This document shows positions 41,801 to 55,780 of a stretch of 64,000 nt of DNA, piece after piece. Numbering within the stretch: the stretch's first letter is position 1; the number at the start of each line of letters is the position of its first letter. This stretch comes from Doris montereyensis (lineage: Eukaryota > Mollusca > Gastropoda > Nudibranchia > Dorididae): assembly GCA_037039925.1 (NCBI GenBank), contig JAXRKP010000334.1:92001-156000 (forward strand). The letters are read 5' to 3'. A model generated the notes under the pieces. That model was not told the origin of the DNA. It ran no database searches and was given only the letters and a program-made list of their open reading frames with translations. The position numbers and the translations under genes are program-made.

Positions 41801-44800
41801 TTCAGTGCATTATGATAAATTGTTATTCAAATCATAAGTGAATGACTTTCTAGTGCATCTCAATGAAATGAAAAGTGATCACACATTTCTTTAATGTTTC
41901 ACTTTGGATTAATAATATTTCACTTAATTTCAGCATTTTCCCACACATTTCTGAAGAAAAAAAATTCTGATAGCTGAAAGATCTAGAAGTGATGGATCTA
42001 CCCCTATCATTTCACAAAACATGCAAACAGTGCAAAAATGAATTATTTTTTTTCTCCTTTCGAAAAATAAATAAAAAACAAGAGTGACAATATCCATAGC
42101 CTAAACACACGCACAAACACTTCACATCTTATTGAGAACTAGGGAAAAGTCATGGAACTCTCCAAACCAGATGCCCAAGTAAACGCCAGGGAAACCTCGG
42201 TCGACGGACCCGTGCAGTTCGCGTAACATTACGTCACTGGACCTAGAATTTTCAGTTATGCCCCTTGACTGAAAAAACACGACTTTTAATAGCTAATGTA
42301 CTTGCCTCACAGTCCTTTGCTATCTCTTAAAGTCATATATCTGAAATCCTCAGGTTCTAAGCTTTAACATGGTAAATAACACTTGTAAGAAATATAACAT
42401 GTACATTTTGACAAAAGAGGGAAACAGGGATTTTGTGAAACCTGCCATATCCATTCCAAAACCCTGAAAATGGCGCATAATTTTACGACAAGATTTTGGA
42501 ACAGGGGAAAATAGTCTCTAAGCTAGACGATGAAACTACCTACAGCCATTGGGTTAGACCATTCATGATTTTCCAGTTGCATTTCTTTGACACGGGAATC
42601 AGTTCTGATCGTTTCCGTGCATCTGGTACTCTATGTGTTTGAATGGACAGGTTAAGCTAAAGATTGTAGAAAATGAGGTTTGGAAGGCTTTTTCTAACTT
42701 GATTGAACTGCCAATTATAAATATTCCTCCGTTCTACTTTTAACCACCCCCCTACCAGTCTCTCTCTCCCAGTAAAAATCTCTATATGGCAACCACCCCC
42801 CCCTTCTTTCTTCTTCAATAAAACCGGAATCTAGATCTAGTATTACTGTATACTAAAGTACTGAATTGCCTTCTTCCCGGTTATACCCTTTCCCACCCAT
42901 GTCTACACTGTAGTGGAAGACATTCGTGATTTCTCTTTCTCTTCCGATACCGTATGTCAGACTCAGTCGCCTCTTATTTTGCCATCATATATTTTCACAT
43001 CGACTTTCTTCATGCTCTCATTTCCCCACATCTATTCTGCTATCAGGCCGTGAGTGCATGGTATCCCTTTGATCATCCAACCTCTTCTATTCTTACTACA
43101 CACTTGCATTTGCCTTTCGGGTCATCCGTAAACTCCGACTCTCCATATACTCTCTCTCTAATACAAATACACACATGCACGATTGGCCACATTAAACACA
43201 CACAAACATTCTGTCTAGCCTTCCTATACACACACGTGCGCGATCGGACTTAGAATATGCACATTGCCCTCTGTCTCTCTCCCTTTGACACGAACCATAC
43301 AACAACGTGCGCGATCGGTTTTTTAACACACACAGCATTCTTAATCTCTACAGAGTAAAAGCTAAATTGAAGAAAGAAGGCTGGGCCGTAGATAAGCAGT
43401 TCATGGTATTGTATAGGCGCTAAAATTAAAGAAAGTATTGAAAGCTTTGTTTCAAAATCCGATACTAATCCCCCAGGCAAACATTATAATTTTAAAGAAG
43501 GTATCAGAATCGTTTAGTTTCAACATAAAAGAATCGCCAAACAGCAAAGCATGCATGACCGAAACGGATGACAAAATGATCATTCATCGTCCACGATCTT
43601 ATTCGCATTTTCCCATTTCGCGGTGCCGATAATTGTTCACGTCAACATCAATTTCCCTGATTTTCCCTCATGTTTGTCCTCAACACATCATTTCCCCTGG
43701 TGTTTTTCTCGACCGGGCAACATTTATTTCGTTTTCAAGGATTTCCCTGATGCATGGAAACTGTTTTTACTACCTGAGCCTCATTTCCTACTTGTTTTCA
43801 TACACAAGACATCAATTTCCGACCATTTCAGACCTGAGTATGAAAAATCCGACATATTTCAGACTTTCCGACCTTGCTGGACACCCTGATTATAAGGATT
43901 AATGCCAGCACTATTTGTTATTAATGACGGATGAACATCGCCACTAATAGTGAAAGTGCAAGGAGCTCGTCACTCATTCGGTGAGCCAATAATGATCAAT
44001 AATCAATGGACCCTGGCACTATTTATCATTAATGATAAATGATGGTCCGCAGCATGATCCCAATTAAATTAGGAATAGACTAAGTATTTTTGTACTGACT
44101 AAATTATAAATTTAAACGTCTAATGATAATACCTTGTTATTATTTGGCATTTTTATTATTGTCCCCCTGGATTTGACAAATTACAAATGAATCAGGTGCA
44201 GACCTGCCACTCTAATTTTAAAAAATCAGGACCAAGATGTAAAAAAATCAGGATCCTGGGGGAAAATCAGGATTTCAGCTGGTCAGCTGGTCGCCTAATC
44301 TCGAACTTAATAATAATAAAATAAGGCCATTGTTGACGCTGGTGCTGCCGTTTCCCAAGTAAAAATATCCATTATAATAGCTCCCCGTGCCAATAAAACC
44401 TGAATTCTAGTACTAAATCAGCATTACAGTTTGTCTCCTTCCCACTCATTGCTTACATACTGAAAGTGGAAGACTCCTCTTTCTCACCAGTGGTCACTTA
44501 TCTTTCTAATCATTGCTATCGTATTTTCATTCTTCACAGACACATGATGCCCCCACTCCTGCTAACCGGTCAGACATACATGCTTGACATACCTGTCAAT
44601 TATCATCCAACCTCTATTCTTCCTTGCATTTGTTTTTCACTTCATAAATTGTTGCTCACTCCTCTGTAACAAACACGCTCACATCTATTCGCGATCGCAC
44701 GCAAACACACACACACGCGACACTTCCCTCTGTCTCTGGACACACGTGTGATCGTACTTTGCTGCAGGGGGAGTCATATTGTTTCAAAGATTTTAATCTC

Positions 44801-45777
44801 GACTTGATTTAGATCTATTAGATCTACTTAAGAGTACAGATACAGATCATCTAGACCTAGATCTAGACGTCCTAATACTAGGGATCAGGGATGCCCTCTG
44901 GTCAAGATAAAAATACTGAACTTTTTTGTGATAGGAAGCAGGTGAAATAAGGTCAAGTTTTTCTTCTTCAAATTTTGAAACAGCAGCAAAAGCGGGGGTT
45001 GGGTTTTTTGTTCCAGTTTTTTAAACTTTCACGTTGTTTAAGTGAGAAACTCGATTCACGTGCAAAGCCAGAGCTTTCTTGCCATTGCTACTATAATTTA
45101 TTTTGTCCTCCCGTACTATGCAATAGACAAATCCAGTCTTTCATTTTTCGGAAGAAGTTAGAAAAATATCCTCCATCAGCGACCTTTTCTTGAAGCCATT
45201 CTTTGAATTTACTTTTCACTCCTTTATCAAAAGTTTACACATTACCGTCGCCCTGTTGAACACAATCCTCCTCGCAGAACTTCATGCTTGAATCACGAGA
45301 TCTATTCTAGATATATCTAAATCTATATTCCAATTATAAGCACTTTAGAATAAATAATGGGAGTCCAGGTCTGGTTAGTCCAGCCAAAACGCAAATCAAA
45401 CAAGATATCTCGGGAGTCGTTGTGAACGATGAGTGGTGAGTCGTTTAATGAATAATGGCGAAATATGACATTGACAATAAGTGACAACTCCCTAATAAAG
45501 ACAGAACAAACACGTGACGTTTTGGGTATAACCCTTCGTCAGACAACAAACGAGAAATATCTAGATCTAAGTACTACCTCAGGCATCACACAATGTGATG
45601 TCAGAAGAAAAACAGAAACGAGGAAGTAAGAAAGAAAAAGACAGTGATGATAAGAAACGTAGTAGAGGGGGATGTGAAGAATGAGCGAGAATGGAAGGTT
45701 CAGATCTAGAATGAAATAAAAATATGAAAATAATTAAGTAATAAAAGGTGAGAAGGAAATAGAGAGAGAGAGATAGA

Positions 45778-45840
<63 letters not shown>

Positions 45841-48800
45841 AGAAAGAGAGAGGGGAAGAAGAAAGAAAGGTGTGAGTATGGGAAACAAGAACGAAAAAAT
45901 AGGATAACTATAAGACTAGATCTATATCTCACTGGGTCTAGAAAGAAGAAATGATAGAGAATGATTGCAAGGAAGTATCAATCAAGGCAAAAATTTATAC
46001 TGCAGGTGCGAAATGTATACAAATTACAAATGTATCGGTTTACTCGGTTCCCTTATTGCATCGATACATTTGTAATTTGTATACATTTCGCATTATCACG
46101 TCTTTTTCTTTCTTTCTTCCTCCTTTCTGTTTTTCTTCTGACATCACATTGTGTGTGATGCCTGAGGTAGTACTTAGATCTAGATTTGAGATATTTCTCA
46201 TTTGTTGTCTGACTAAGGGTTATACCCGAAAGGTCACATGTTTGTTCTGTCTTTATCAGTGGAGTTGTGACGTATTGTCATATTTCGCCTTTGACTTCAC
46301 TGTGGCTCACTCGAATGGGCGGAAGAGAAGAGATCGGGAAAAGTATGAATATCCCATCAAATAGTTTTTATAGGCTCGGGAACTGGATGGATCGGTGACG
46401 GGTATAAAATGATCGCCCGTGATAAAAGTTCTGTATGCATTTTTTCATTTTTTTTCGGACGGAAATAAATCGAGATACGGAGAATTTCGAAACGTCCGGG
46501 ACATACTGGAGAATTTCGAAATGTACGGATTTCCGTATAAATACGGAAAAAGGGCATCCCGAGGGATGTTTAGATCTAGATTTAACAAGTAATTGAATAC
46601 CAGCGAAGCTTTCTGCTTGATAAGTTTGAAATTCAACGCTCTAGTAATTGCGTAGAGCCTCAATATAAACGTAACCATACAACGATTTGTGAGGTCTCGA
46701 ACAAGTACAAGCACAGTACTCTAAAGAATGGACAAAGAGAACAATATAATATTAGGGAAGAATCGATACACCATTACTCATAACATGAATCCTGTATAGG
46801 CACGACATCTGACTATTGGCTGATTAAAAACAAAAATCGCACGCTGAATATACGGAATAATGTCTAGGCAACGACTGCAGTTGTGTTACAACAAAAAAAT
46901 CGAATTTCACAAATTTTCGCAAAAAAAAAAATCGGGATGTTTCCGATTAAATCTGGATAAAATCTGCAGATCTTTCTTTCAAAAGTCTTGAATGCGCATC
47001 TCTCTTATCTTTTCAAGCTTAATTTTAGGTCTGCAGCAGATCATGTTTCACAAAATGGGACTCATAACGGCAGGTCTGCAGCAGATCTTTCTTTCACACT
47101 CAGTCTTGAAGCGCATCTCTCTTATCTTTTCAAGCCCTTAATTTTAGTGATATTAATACGGGGAAACCCTGAAACACGGGAGTTACAGCAAGTTGTCTAA
47201 TGTTTCACAAAAATGGGACTCAATGAACTTGAACTATTCAATTAATCTTTTCAGTCTAATTGATGAACCTTCTTAACATTTGGTCAATGTACAGCGACAG
47301 ATATAAAAAACATAATATTGTGAAATTTGCTTTCAATTTGTGGGTATTGTGAATATTTTTTGGGTGCGAACGTCAGCAATTGAGACTGACAGCATTTCCC
47401 TCTTTTTAATAAGTCCTTTTTGACCTTAAGGTAGGTAAGGTCAACGACCTTTATTCTGTTTTCTTTAATTCCATGTGAAAGAGAATTGTTCAAAGAAAAT
47501 TTGCGAGTTCTATTTTTAAAAATCTTTTACAGTGATCACGTGAGGAAGGTTTCAGATTTTCATTATTATGTAACAACTGTGGTCTACAAATTAAAAGAGC
47601 TGAAAAAAAAAGTTGAAAAATACATAGAAGTGCCGTTTTATGATCTGGAGTGAAAGGAAACGTATTCCTACGACCATATATCCCAGTTATAAGACACGAA
47701 AAAAATCATAGGTGACTCTAAATGAGAGTGAGAATACCATGAGACTACTGTCAGTCTGCAAAACCTTATGGCTGGACAAACAATTTTTTTTTCGATCTGA
47801 GATCTAATAATGGTAGTATTCTGCGTCGAGCTATTTTCTCATAGTTCATCTCGTGTAAGCCTATTGAGAAATCATGAAATTTTTTGTTTTTAAATTGTCC
47901 GGTTGGCTTTTGCGAATACTTTGTCTTGGGATGTCTCTTACGGTCATGGCTGACGGCCATGCGCGTATGTCCGCACAAAAATGTAGACGATGATCGGCCA
48001 TCAGAAAGGAGACTGATCAGGATAAATAAAGACAAGATAATTGGCAATATGGGAGGTTTAGAAGTCCATTACAACGACAGTGACTCTACGTCTCCACTAT
48101 GCACAGTCTTCTTCGCATAACAATACAATATTACTAAAAACGCATTTAAATGAGAGAGAGAGAGAGTAAATAATACTAATAGCACAGGTTCAAGTAGAGT
48201 TCAACATTTGTAAGCCACCGCTCCATCTCGTCCCGTATTCCGCGAAGCAATTATCGATCGATAAAGACACAAGTTCGTGCTAGTCTAGTGGGGGCGCTCT
48301 ATGTGACTGTAGATAGTCGGAGAGGGAGGGGAGGGGGAAAGAACCATTGTTGCAAAAGCGCTTTCTTTTCGGTGAGGTTTTGTTGCTGGTGCATCTCTCT
48401 CTCTTTCCCTCTATTCGCAAATATCGGCCTATACGTATCGCATCCTCACTCGTTATATAAGTCGTGAAGTTTACCGTACCGGTTTCAGCAGAATGGCACA
48501 CATGATAAACCCGTAATAAGGATAGTATAAAGGCGTACAATCACAGAATTTTACAAAAAACGGGACAAAAAAGCATCAGTTTTCATCCATCCACACGATC
48601 CGAATACGCGAGTCATCTGATCAATGGTAAGGCACCGGCCGTGGACGAAGTGTCGGGAAACACAAACACAGACTTCACATCTTATTGAGAACTAAGGAAA
48701 AGTCATGGAACTCTCCAAACCAGATGCCCAAGCGTTACGTCACTAAACAAACGCTAGGGAAACCTCGGTCGACGGACCCGTGCAGTTCGCGTAACATTAC

Positions 48801-49593
48801 GTCACTGGACCTAGAATTTTCAGTTATGCCCATGACTGAAAAACATGACTTTTAAAAGCTAATGTACTTGCCTCGCTATCTCTTAAAGTCATATCTCTGG
48901 AATCCTCAGGTTCTAAGCTTTAACATGGTAAATAACACTTGTAAGAAATATAACATGTACATTTTGACAAAAGAGGGAAATGGGGATGGACCATTTTGTG
49001 AAACCTGCCGTATCCATTCCAAAACCCTGAAAATGGCGTATAATTTTACGACAAGATTTTGGAACAGAAAAATAGTCTCTAAGCTAGACGATAAAACTAC
49101 CTACTACCACTGGGTTAGACCATTCATGATTTTCCAGTTTGCATTTCTTTGACACGGAATCAGTTCTGATCGTTTCCATGTATCTGGTACTCTGTGTTTG
49201 AATGGACAGGTTAGGCTAAAGATTGTGGTAAATATTGGTGCTAAATTCATAGCGACATGTCTTTACTTAGGTACAATACCTATAAGTTCATCTGGACCAC
49301 ATGCTTTCTTTGTGACAAATACTAAAAAGATTGATTAGCATTTTTTCTCTCTAGATTCCAAGTGTCGTGCGAGATCCCCGGTGTTACTATCGATAACAGG
49401 TAACTTTCTTTTTCATATCACTTGCAACTCATTATTTACAGGGATATAGATTATACTCACTATATGCGTATATTCCTCGGAGAAGCTCTTCCCTGAGCCC
49501 CATGTTATCGAATGTTGGAGTAACATCGACATCTTCACTTGTTTCAAACTCAATATTCTTCAGATCATCGGGCATTACACGTCTCTCCGCCAT
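32844..49593 (-). CDS. EIF4A3: Eukaryotic initiation factor 4A-III (exon junction complex DEAD-box RNA helicase)
   Basis: EIF4A3 is the RNA-clamping core of the exon junction complex, acting in splicing, mRNA localisation and nonsense-mediated decay. Exons in order on the minus strand: 49593-49461, 41147-41075, 39262-39133, 37702-37571, 37351-37271, 36961-36820, 36140-35883, 34526-34420, 33772-33644 and 32860-32844. Motifs seen: start [21 protein letters not shown]-motif [13 protein letters not shown], motif I AQSGTGKT, Ia [57 protein letters not shown] and C-terminus [29 protein letters not shown] and [17 protein letters not shown] separate it from eIF4A1/2. The inferred protein is about 400 residues (human 411; the N-terminus is shorter here). 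Exons 4, 7, 8 and 9 carry indels that break the literal frame (see findings), including motif Ib TPGR. Introns are intact, so a processed pseudogene is excluded. Confidence 0.95.
36380..36720 (-). repeat. tRNA-derived SINE family D (antisense)
   Basis: The reverse complement starts GGTGTACTATAGTGGTCCAG, AGATAAGGTATCTGCC (A-box region), then AATAGGTTGTGGGTTTATG (B-box region), spaced as in a tRNA. CTAGTTACACCAGAGACGGG and GTTGAAGATCCCTTGACTG follow in the body. A sense head fragment of a similar element, GTGGTCCAGAGGCAAGATG, is at about 41254. It lies in EIF4A3 intron 6. Confidence 0.55.
37900..38060 (-). repeat. GGGTTATACCC repeat family, copy 3 (antisense, best core)
   Basis: The reverse complement reads GTCTGATGAAGGGTTATACC, then CGAAACATCACATGTTTG. 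It has the most canonical hammerhead-like core of the five copies: CTGATGA, a 4-bp GGGT/ACCC stem with TAT loop, and GAAA, followed by ACAT-CAC-ATGT. CACTGTGTAATGCC lies upstream in sense as in the other copies. It lies in EIF4A3 intron 3. Confidence 0.65.
38745..39015 (-). repeat. tRNA-derived SINE family C (antisense)
   Basis: The reverse complement starts CGCCGGAAGTTCAGTCGGTA, then GATTGTTAACCGACC and GAGTTAGATTCCCAGTC (A- and B-box regions). GACCCAGCAGCAAAATGGGC, CAATGGCAACCTACCATGC and GGACACTACTCCTGATTACC follow, ending in a TTTACTTTATTTTAC tail. A second copy is at 59578-59815. It lies in EIF4A3 intron 3. Confidence 0.75.
39751..39778. repeat. Small perfect inverted repeat
   Basis: GAAACTCTAAC, six-base loop, GTTAGAGTTTC: 11-bp perfect arms in EIF4A3 intron 2. 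No function is suggested by context. Confidence 0.6.
41686..43888. mobile_element. 2.2-kb non-autonomous DNA transposon with CAGGGTGTCCAGCA termini
   Basis: The left end CAGGGTGTCCAGCACAAA (41686) and the reverse complement of the right end, CAGGGTGTCCAGCAAGGT (43888), share 14 terminal bases. ATTA flanks both sides and may be a target duplication. CAGGG-type ends suggest the hAT superfamily, but an 8-bp duplication is not visible and no transposase frame was found. Internal parts recur at 44420-44770 and 48660-49240, all in EIF4A3 intron 1. Confidence 0.6.
44420..44770 (+). repeat. Partial copy of the 41686-43888 element
   Basis: GTGGAAGACTCCTCTTTCTC, CATCCAACCTCTATTCTTCC, CTTGCATTTGTTTTTCAC and CGCGATCGCACGC with ACACGTGTGATCG parallel GTGGAAGACATTCGTG, CATCCAACCTCTTCTATTC, CTTGCATTTGCCTTTCGG and GTGCGCGATCGG at 42900-43320 in the same order. 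Confidence 0.5.
45456..45640 (-). repeat. GGGTTATACCC repeat family, copy 4 (left arm of a foldback)
   Basis: The reverse complement contains TGATGCCTGAGGTAGTAC, GTCTGACGAAGGGTTATACC, CAAAACGTCACGTGTTTG, TTCTGTCTTTATTAGGG and ATATTTCGCC. It is inverted relative to the copy at 46100-46290. One base of the GAAA element is changed (CAAA). Confidence 0.7.
45750..45840 (+). repeat. (GA)n microsatellite
   Basis: About 75 bp of GAGAGA, with GAAGAA interruptions to the right. It lies between the two inverted copies at 45456-45640 and 46100-46290. Confidence 0.95.
46008..46091. repeat. Perfect 30-bp inverted repeat with 24-base loop
   Basis: The arm 46008-46037 (starting GCGAAATGTATACAAATTAC) is exactly reverse-complemented at 46062-46091. 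The loop is 46038-46061. It sits at the centre of the larger inverted arrangement 45456-46290. Confidence 0.95.
46100..46290 (+). repeat. GGGTTATACCC repeat family, copy 5 (right arm of a foldback)
   Basis: GACATCACATTGTGTGTGATG, CCTGAGGTAGTACTTAGATC, GTCTGACTAAGGGTTATACC, CGAAAGGTCACATGTTTG, TTCTGTCTTTATCAGTGG and CATATTTCGCC run in sense. It pairs with 45456-45640. Confidence 0.7.
46963..47223 (+). repeat. Imperfect tandem duplication of about 110 bp
   Basis: CTGCAGATCTTTCTTTC, AGTCTTGAATGCGCATCTC and TCTTATCTTTTCAAGC (46967-47022) repeat at 47077-47135. The spacer GATCATGTTTCACAAAATGG recurs as TGTTTCACAAAAATGGGAC near 47201. It lies in EIF4A3 intron 1. Confidence 0.7.
48660..49240 (+). 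repeat. Direct copy of 42110-42660
   Basis: CTTCACATCTTATTGAGAAC, CATGGAACTCTCCAAACC, GGAAACCTCGGTCGACGGAC, GTTCGCGTAACATTACGTC and CATGTACATTTTGACAAAAG occur in the same order at both places, with only scattered changes. Similarity ends after GGACAGGTTAGGCTAAAGATTG. The 96-codon open frame across it is not conserved in the other copy, so coding is unlikely. Confidence 0.85.
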
Positions 49594-49642
49594 GTTGACT
49601 ATTTTCAGTATTCCTTCCTTCAGGAAAAATTTGAAGCATGTC

Positions 49643-49682
49643 CAAGGAGGTTATAAATAAAATTCTATTTATAACCTCCTTG
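49643..49682. promoter_or_regulatory. Perfect hairpin (17-bp arms) 50 bases upstream of the EIF4A3 start codon
   Basis: CAAGGAGGTTATAAATA (49643-49659), six-base loop AAATTC, then TATTTATAACCTCCTTG (49666-49682). EIF4A3 is on the minus strand with its ATG at 49593, so the hairpin is 50-89 bases upstream. It lies in the 5' UTR if transcribed, or in the core promoter if not. TATAAATA occurs on both strands and is TATA-box-like. Regulatory function is inference. Confidence 0.5.
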
Positions 49683-49900
49683 AGGAAGTCAAAAAGATCG
49701 TAGTCGTAGGGAATCAACATCGTTTAACAGTAGCAGGAGTAGTAGTAGTTAAATACCAGACCATATTTTAGTCTAAGAAATAAATCACAAGACACTTCAT
49801 CTCCATCCTTGTTGTGGTTTTCGAATAAAGTAACCGACAAAGCTCACGTGTATCCAATATTGTGAGCAATGGCTGGATAAGTGTGTATATGTGTATGCCA

Positions 49901-49904
<4 letters not shown>

Positions 49905-49930
<26 letters not shown>
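49905..49930 (+). repeat. (GT)n microsatellite
   Basis: A GTGTGTGTGT run of about 26 bases upstream of EIF4A3. Confidence 0.9.
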
Positions 49931-49931
<1 letters not shown>

Positions 49932-50479
49932 TGGGGGTATGAGATGGGGGTGGTTATTCAAAACAGACAAAATGCAGCGCGGAAGAGAACATCAGTACAG
50001 TTTTGTTATGTATTATGCGTAACCCCCCTACCCAACAAAAATATACCTCAGGCAATTTCCAACAACCCTCTCAACTGCCACTAAACGTCTAGCTCGCAGA
50101 AAGAAATAATGGTTAATCAAAAATGAAAAAATGTAACTCGAAGAGAGTAACAAGTAAACACAAAGAAATAAAAAGGAAATGTTAACCAGCATGCAGAACA
50201 TTTATATTATATAAAGATTATATCAAGAATTTGATAAGTGAAGATGGAAAACATAACACAAAATTATTGACATACATCAGAAGTAATAACCAGGAAAATT
50301 TTGTAATCTCAATCCTAAAAAAAATAAAATATTTCAATTCAAGACCCTAAATCTAAAACTGAACTCTTGAATAGCCAATTTTCTTTAGTATTTTCTGATC
50401 CAATACCAAAAAATTAACTACAGATGTAACACATCCTGAAATGTATCCCATAAAGGTCATAAAAGCAAGAGGACTAAAA

Positions 50480-53630
<3,151 letters not shown>

Positions 53631-54229
53631 CGTAAAGTTAACATCATTATAATTATCATTTAATAGGATTTTTTTGGGTAGTTAAATATTTTGTGAAAAA
53701 AAAATTGGGGGGGGGGATTGTAAATTTAGTACATTATTTGGAGAAAGGCAAAACCGACATTTTCCAGACATATTTTCGACGATAATTTTTTTATATCACA
53801 GATATTATTTTTAAAAAATCATATTATACGTTGTAAGGAACCTATCTATCAATGAAATTCTAGCGACAACTTTCTGACTTTCAGCGAAACAGGTGAAAAA
53901 CGCCAATTTGTGAAAAATCATTACAGAACTGAAATAGCTAATTTCCTCAAATATGACCGACTCGCATACATATTAATACAGGAAATGGAGATAGAATGAT
54001 TGGTTCCTATATCATAAGCGTGTGTAGCAAGAATGTTCGAAAATTTCCGAATGAAAACGGTCACATTTGATTTTTTTTTAAAGGGCTGAAAATCGTTTGG
54101 TATTATTGTCACCCAATGCCTTTCAAAACCACAAAAAAATATACGGAAATCCTCTTTTTCGTAACTTTCCTAAGTAAAACGATGTATAAAAGGTTGATGT
54201 TTAAGAAAATGTAGAGAATTGGATATCAA
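53631..54229. other. AT-rich DNA between GAA tract and LINE relic
   Basis: No gene or repeat recognised. It separates the GAA tract from the N-terminal endonuclease remains, and it does not look like LINE coding sequence. Confidence 0.4.
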
Positions 54230-54510
54230 TTGTTTTTACCCAAACCTCCCTTTTCAGATGAGAACTCCTCTTTCTTTTATTCCTGATTTTATCTCTTCAG
54301 TGTTATACTGTACTTCATTTGTATCAAGCAGTAGTTCTGGTGTTTTTATTTCTGGGTCCAGCTATGTTTCTGTTCCCAGTATTACATCTGGCCTTATATT
54401 TTTATTTAATTGGCATAATTCAGCAGTTTTGTCTCTACAAACTTTGAAAGTTTATGGCTAAGCATTGTAGGTTATTCTGTTGTGTTGAGTTTGATTTTTT
54501 TAATATCTAG
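54230..54510 (-). pseudogene. Non-LTR retrotransposon relic: N-terminal endonuclease domain
   Basis: A minus-strand frame gives LSHKLSKFVETKLLNYAN, then IRPDVILGTET, a stop, LDPEIKTPELLLDTNEV and IKERGVLI. PDVILGTETWLDPEI is the classic first block of AP-like endonuclease in jockey/CR1 LINEs; the Trp codon is mutated to a stop. With 50480-51050 it probably formed one element, now split by the microsatellite. Confidence 0.65.
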
Positions 54511-54603
54511 ATTTGAGATTATCATTGTTAGGGGTTGGTATTTGGTGCGTTTTTAGGTTAAAATCTAGCAAATTGGAAAAGTTTAAACAATTTGACCTAG
54601 TTC

Positions 54604-54904
54604 TGTATGTATGTATGTATGTATGTATGTATGTATGTATGTATGTATGTATGTATGTATGTATGTATGTATGTATGTATGTATGTATGTATGTATGTAT
54701 GTATGTATGTATGTATGTATGTATGTATGTATGTATGTATGTGCAATGTATGTATGTATGTATGTATGTATGTATGTATGTATGTATGTATGTATGTATG
54801 TATGTACAATGTATGTATGCATGTATGTTAGTATGTGTGTATGTATGTTTGTATGTTTGTATGTTTGTATGTATGTATGAACAATGTATGTATGTATGTA
54901 TGTT

Positions 54905-54936
<32 letters not shown>

Positions 54937-55030
54937 TGTATGTATGTATGTATATGATAGTATGTATGTATGTATGATGTATGTATGTATATATGTATAT
55001 ATGTATGTATGTATGTATGTGTGTGTGTGT
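54604..55030 (+). repeat. (ATGT)n microsatellite
   Basis: About 425 bp of ATGT tetranucleotide with CAATGT, TTTG and ATGATAG interruptions, ending in a short GTGTGT run. All MYVCMYV and THTYIHTY frames are artefacts. Confidence 0.98.
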
Positions 55031-55244
55031 GTTTTAGTTTTAATAAGGTGGACTGTTTTGATGCAATATGTATGAAATAAACTGTAGATTATACATGCAT
55101 TTAATTAAGTAAAGAAAAAAAACACAATTAAAAATGTTGAAGGAGAGTTCACAGCGAACATGAGTAGACGAGTAATTCGATAAGGTCCTCCTCAGTCAGA
55201 GTAATAGATCTAGAGCTAAAGATTATCCTGATTTATCAAACGTT

Positions 55245-55430
55245 GAGCCGAACATGCAACTCCCAGTCACAGCTGGTACTCATTAGCAGTTGGCTAAAGA
55301 GGAAAATGTGTTAACATCAAGAACATAACTCCATACCTAGCAGAAAAATGATTCAAACCCACGATCGTGCGATTTTCAATTCAAAATGTTTGCTCCTGAA
55401 CCTCTGACTCTACTATGGGCTAACTGAGAG
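55245..55430 (-). repeat. tRNA-derived SINE family A (antisense, degenerate)
   Basis: The reverse complement contains AGTCAGAGGTTCAGGAGC, GATCGTGGGTTTGAATC (B-box), GGAGTTATGTTCTTGATG, CACATTTTCCTCTTTAGCC and GAGTACCAGCTGTGACTGGG. This follows the block order of 27231-27420 with many changes. Confidence 0.55.
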
Positions 55431-55664
55431 CTTTTTCTTTTTTTCTTTTTTTTCTCTTCTTTCTTTTTATCGCTCAGATTGGTAGGCGTATATCAAACGT
55501 CAGCAGATGAATGGCTATTAGACCTTTGCAGATTTGTTATTTAGTCTCATTTCAATTAAACTATATTATATATCTTTGTTTTTTCTCACTCTGCCTATCT
55601 ATCTACCTATAGCTTTCTCCTTTCCCCGTTTCTTCCTCTCCCTCTCCCTCCCTCTCGCCCCCAC

Positions 55665-55780
<116 letters not shown>

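Noticed and set aside
48862..49152. 96-codon frame in EIF4A3 intron 1
   Set aside because: The homologous copy at 42110-42660 does not keep the frame, so the similarity is at DNA level only.
54513..55075. MYVCMYV and THTYIHTY frames
   Set aside because: Artefacts of the ATGT tetranucleotide repeat.
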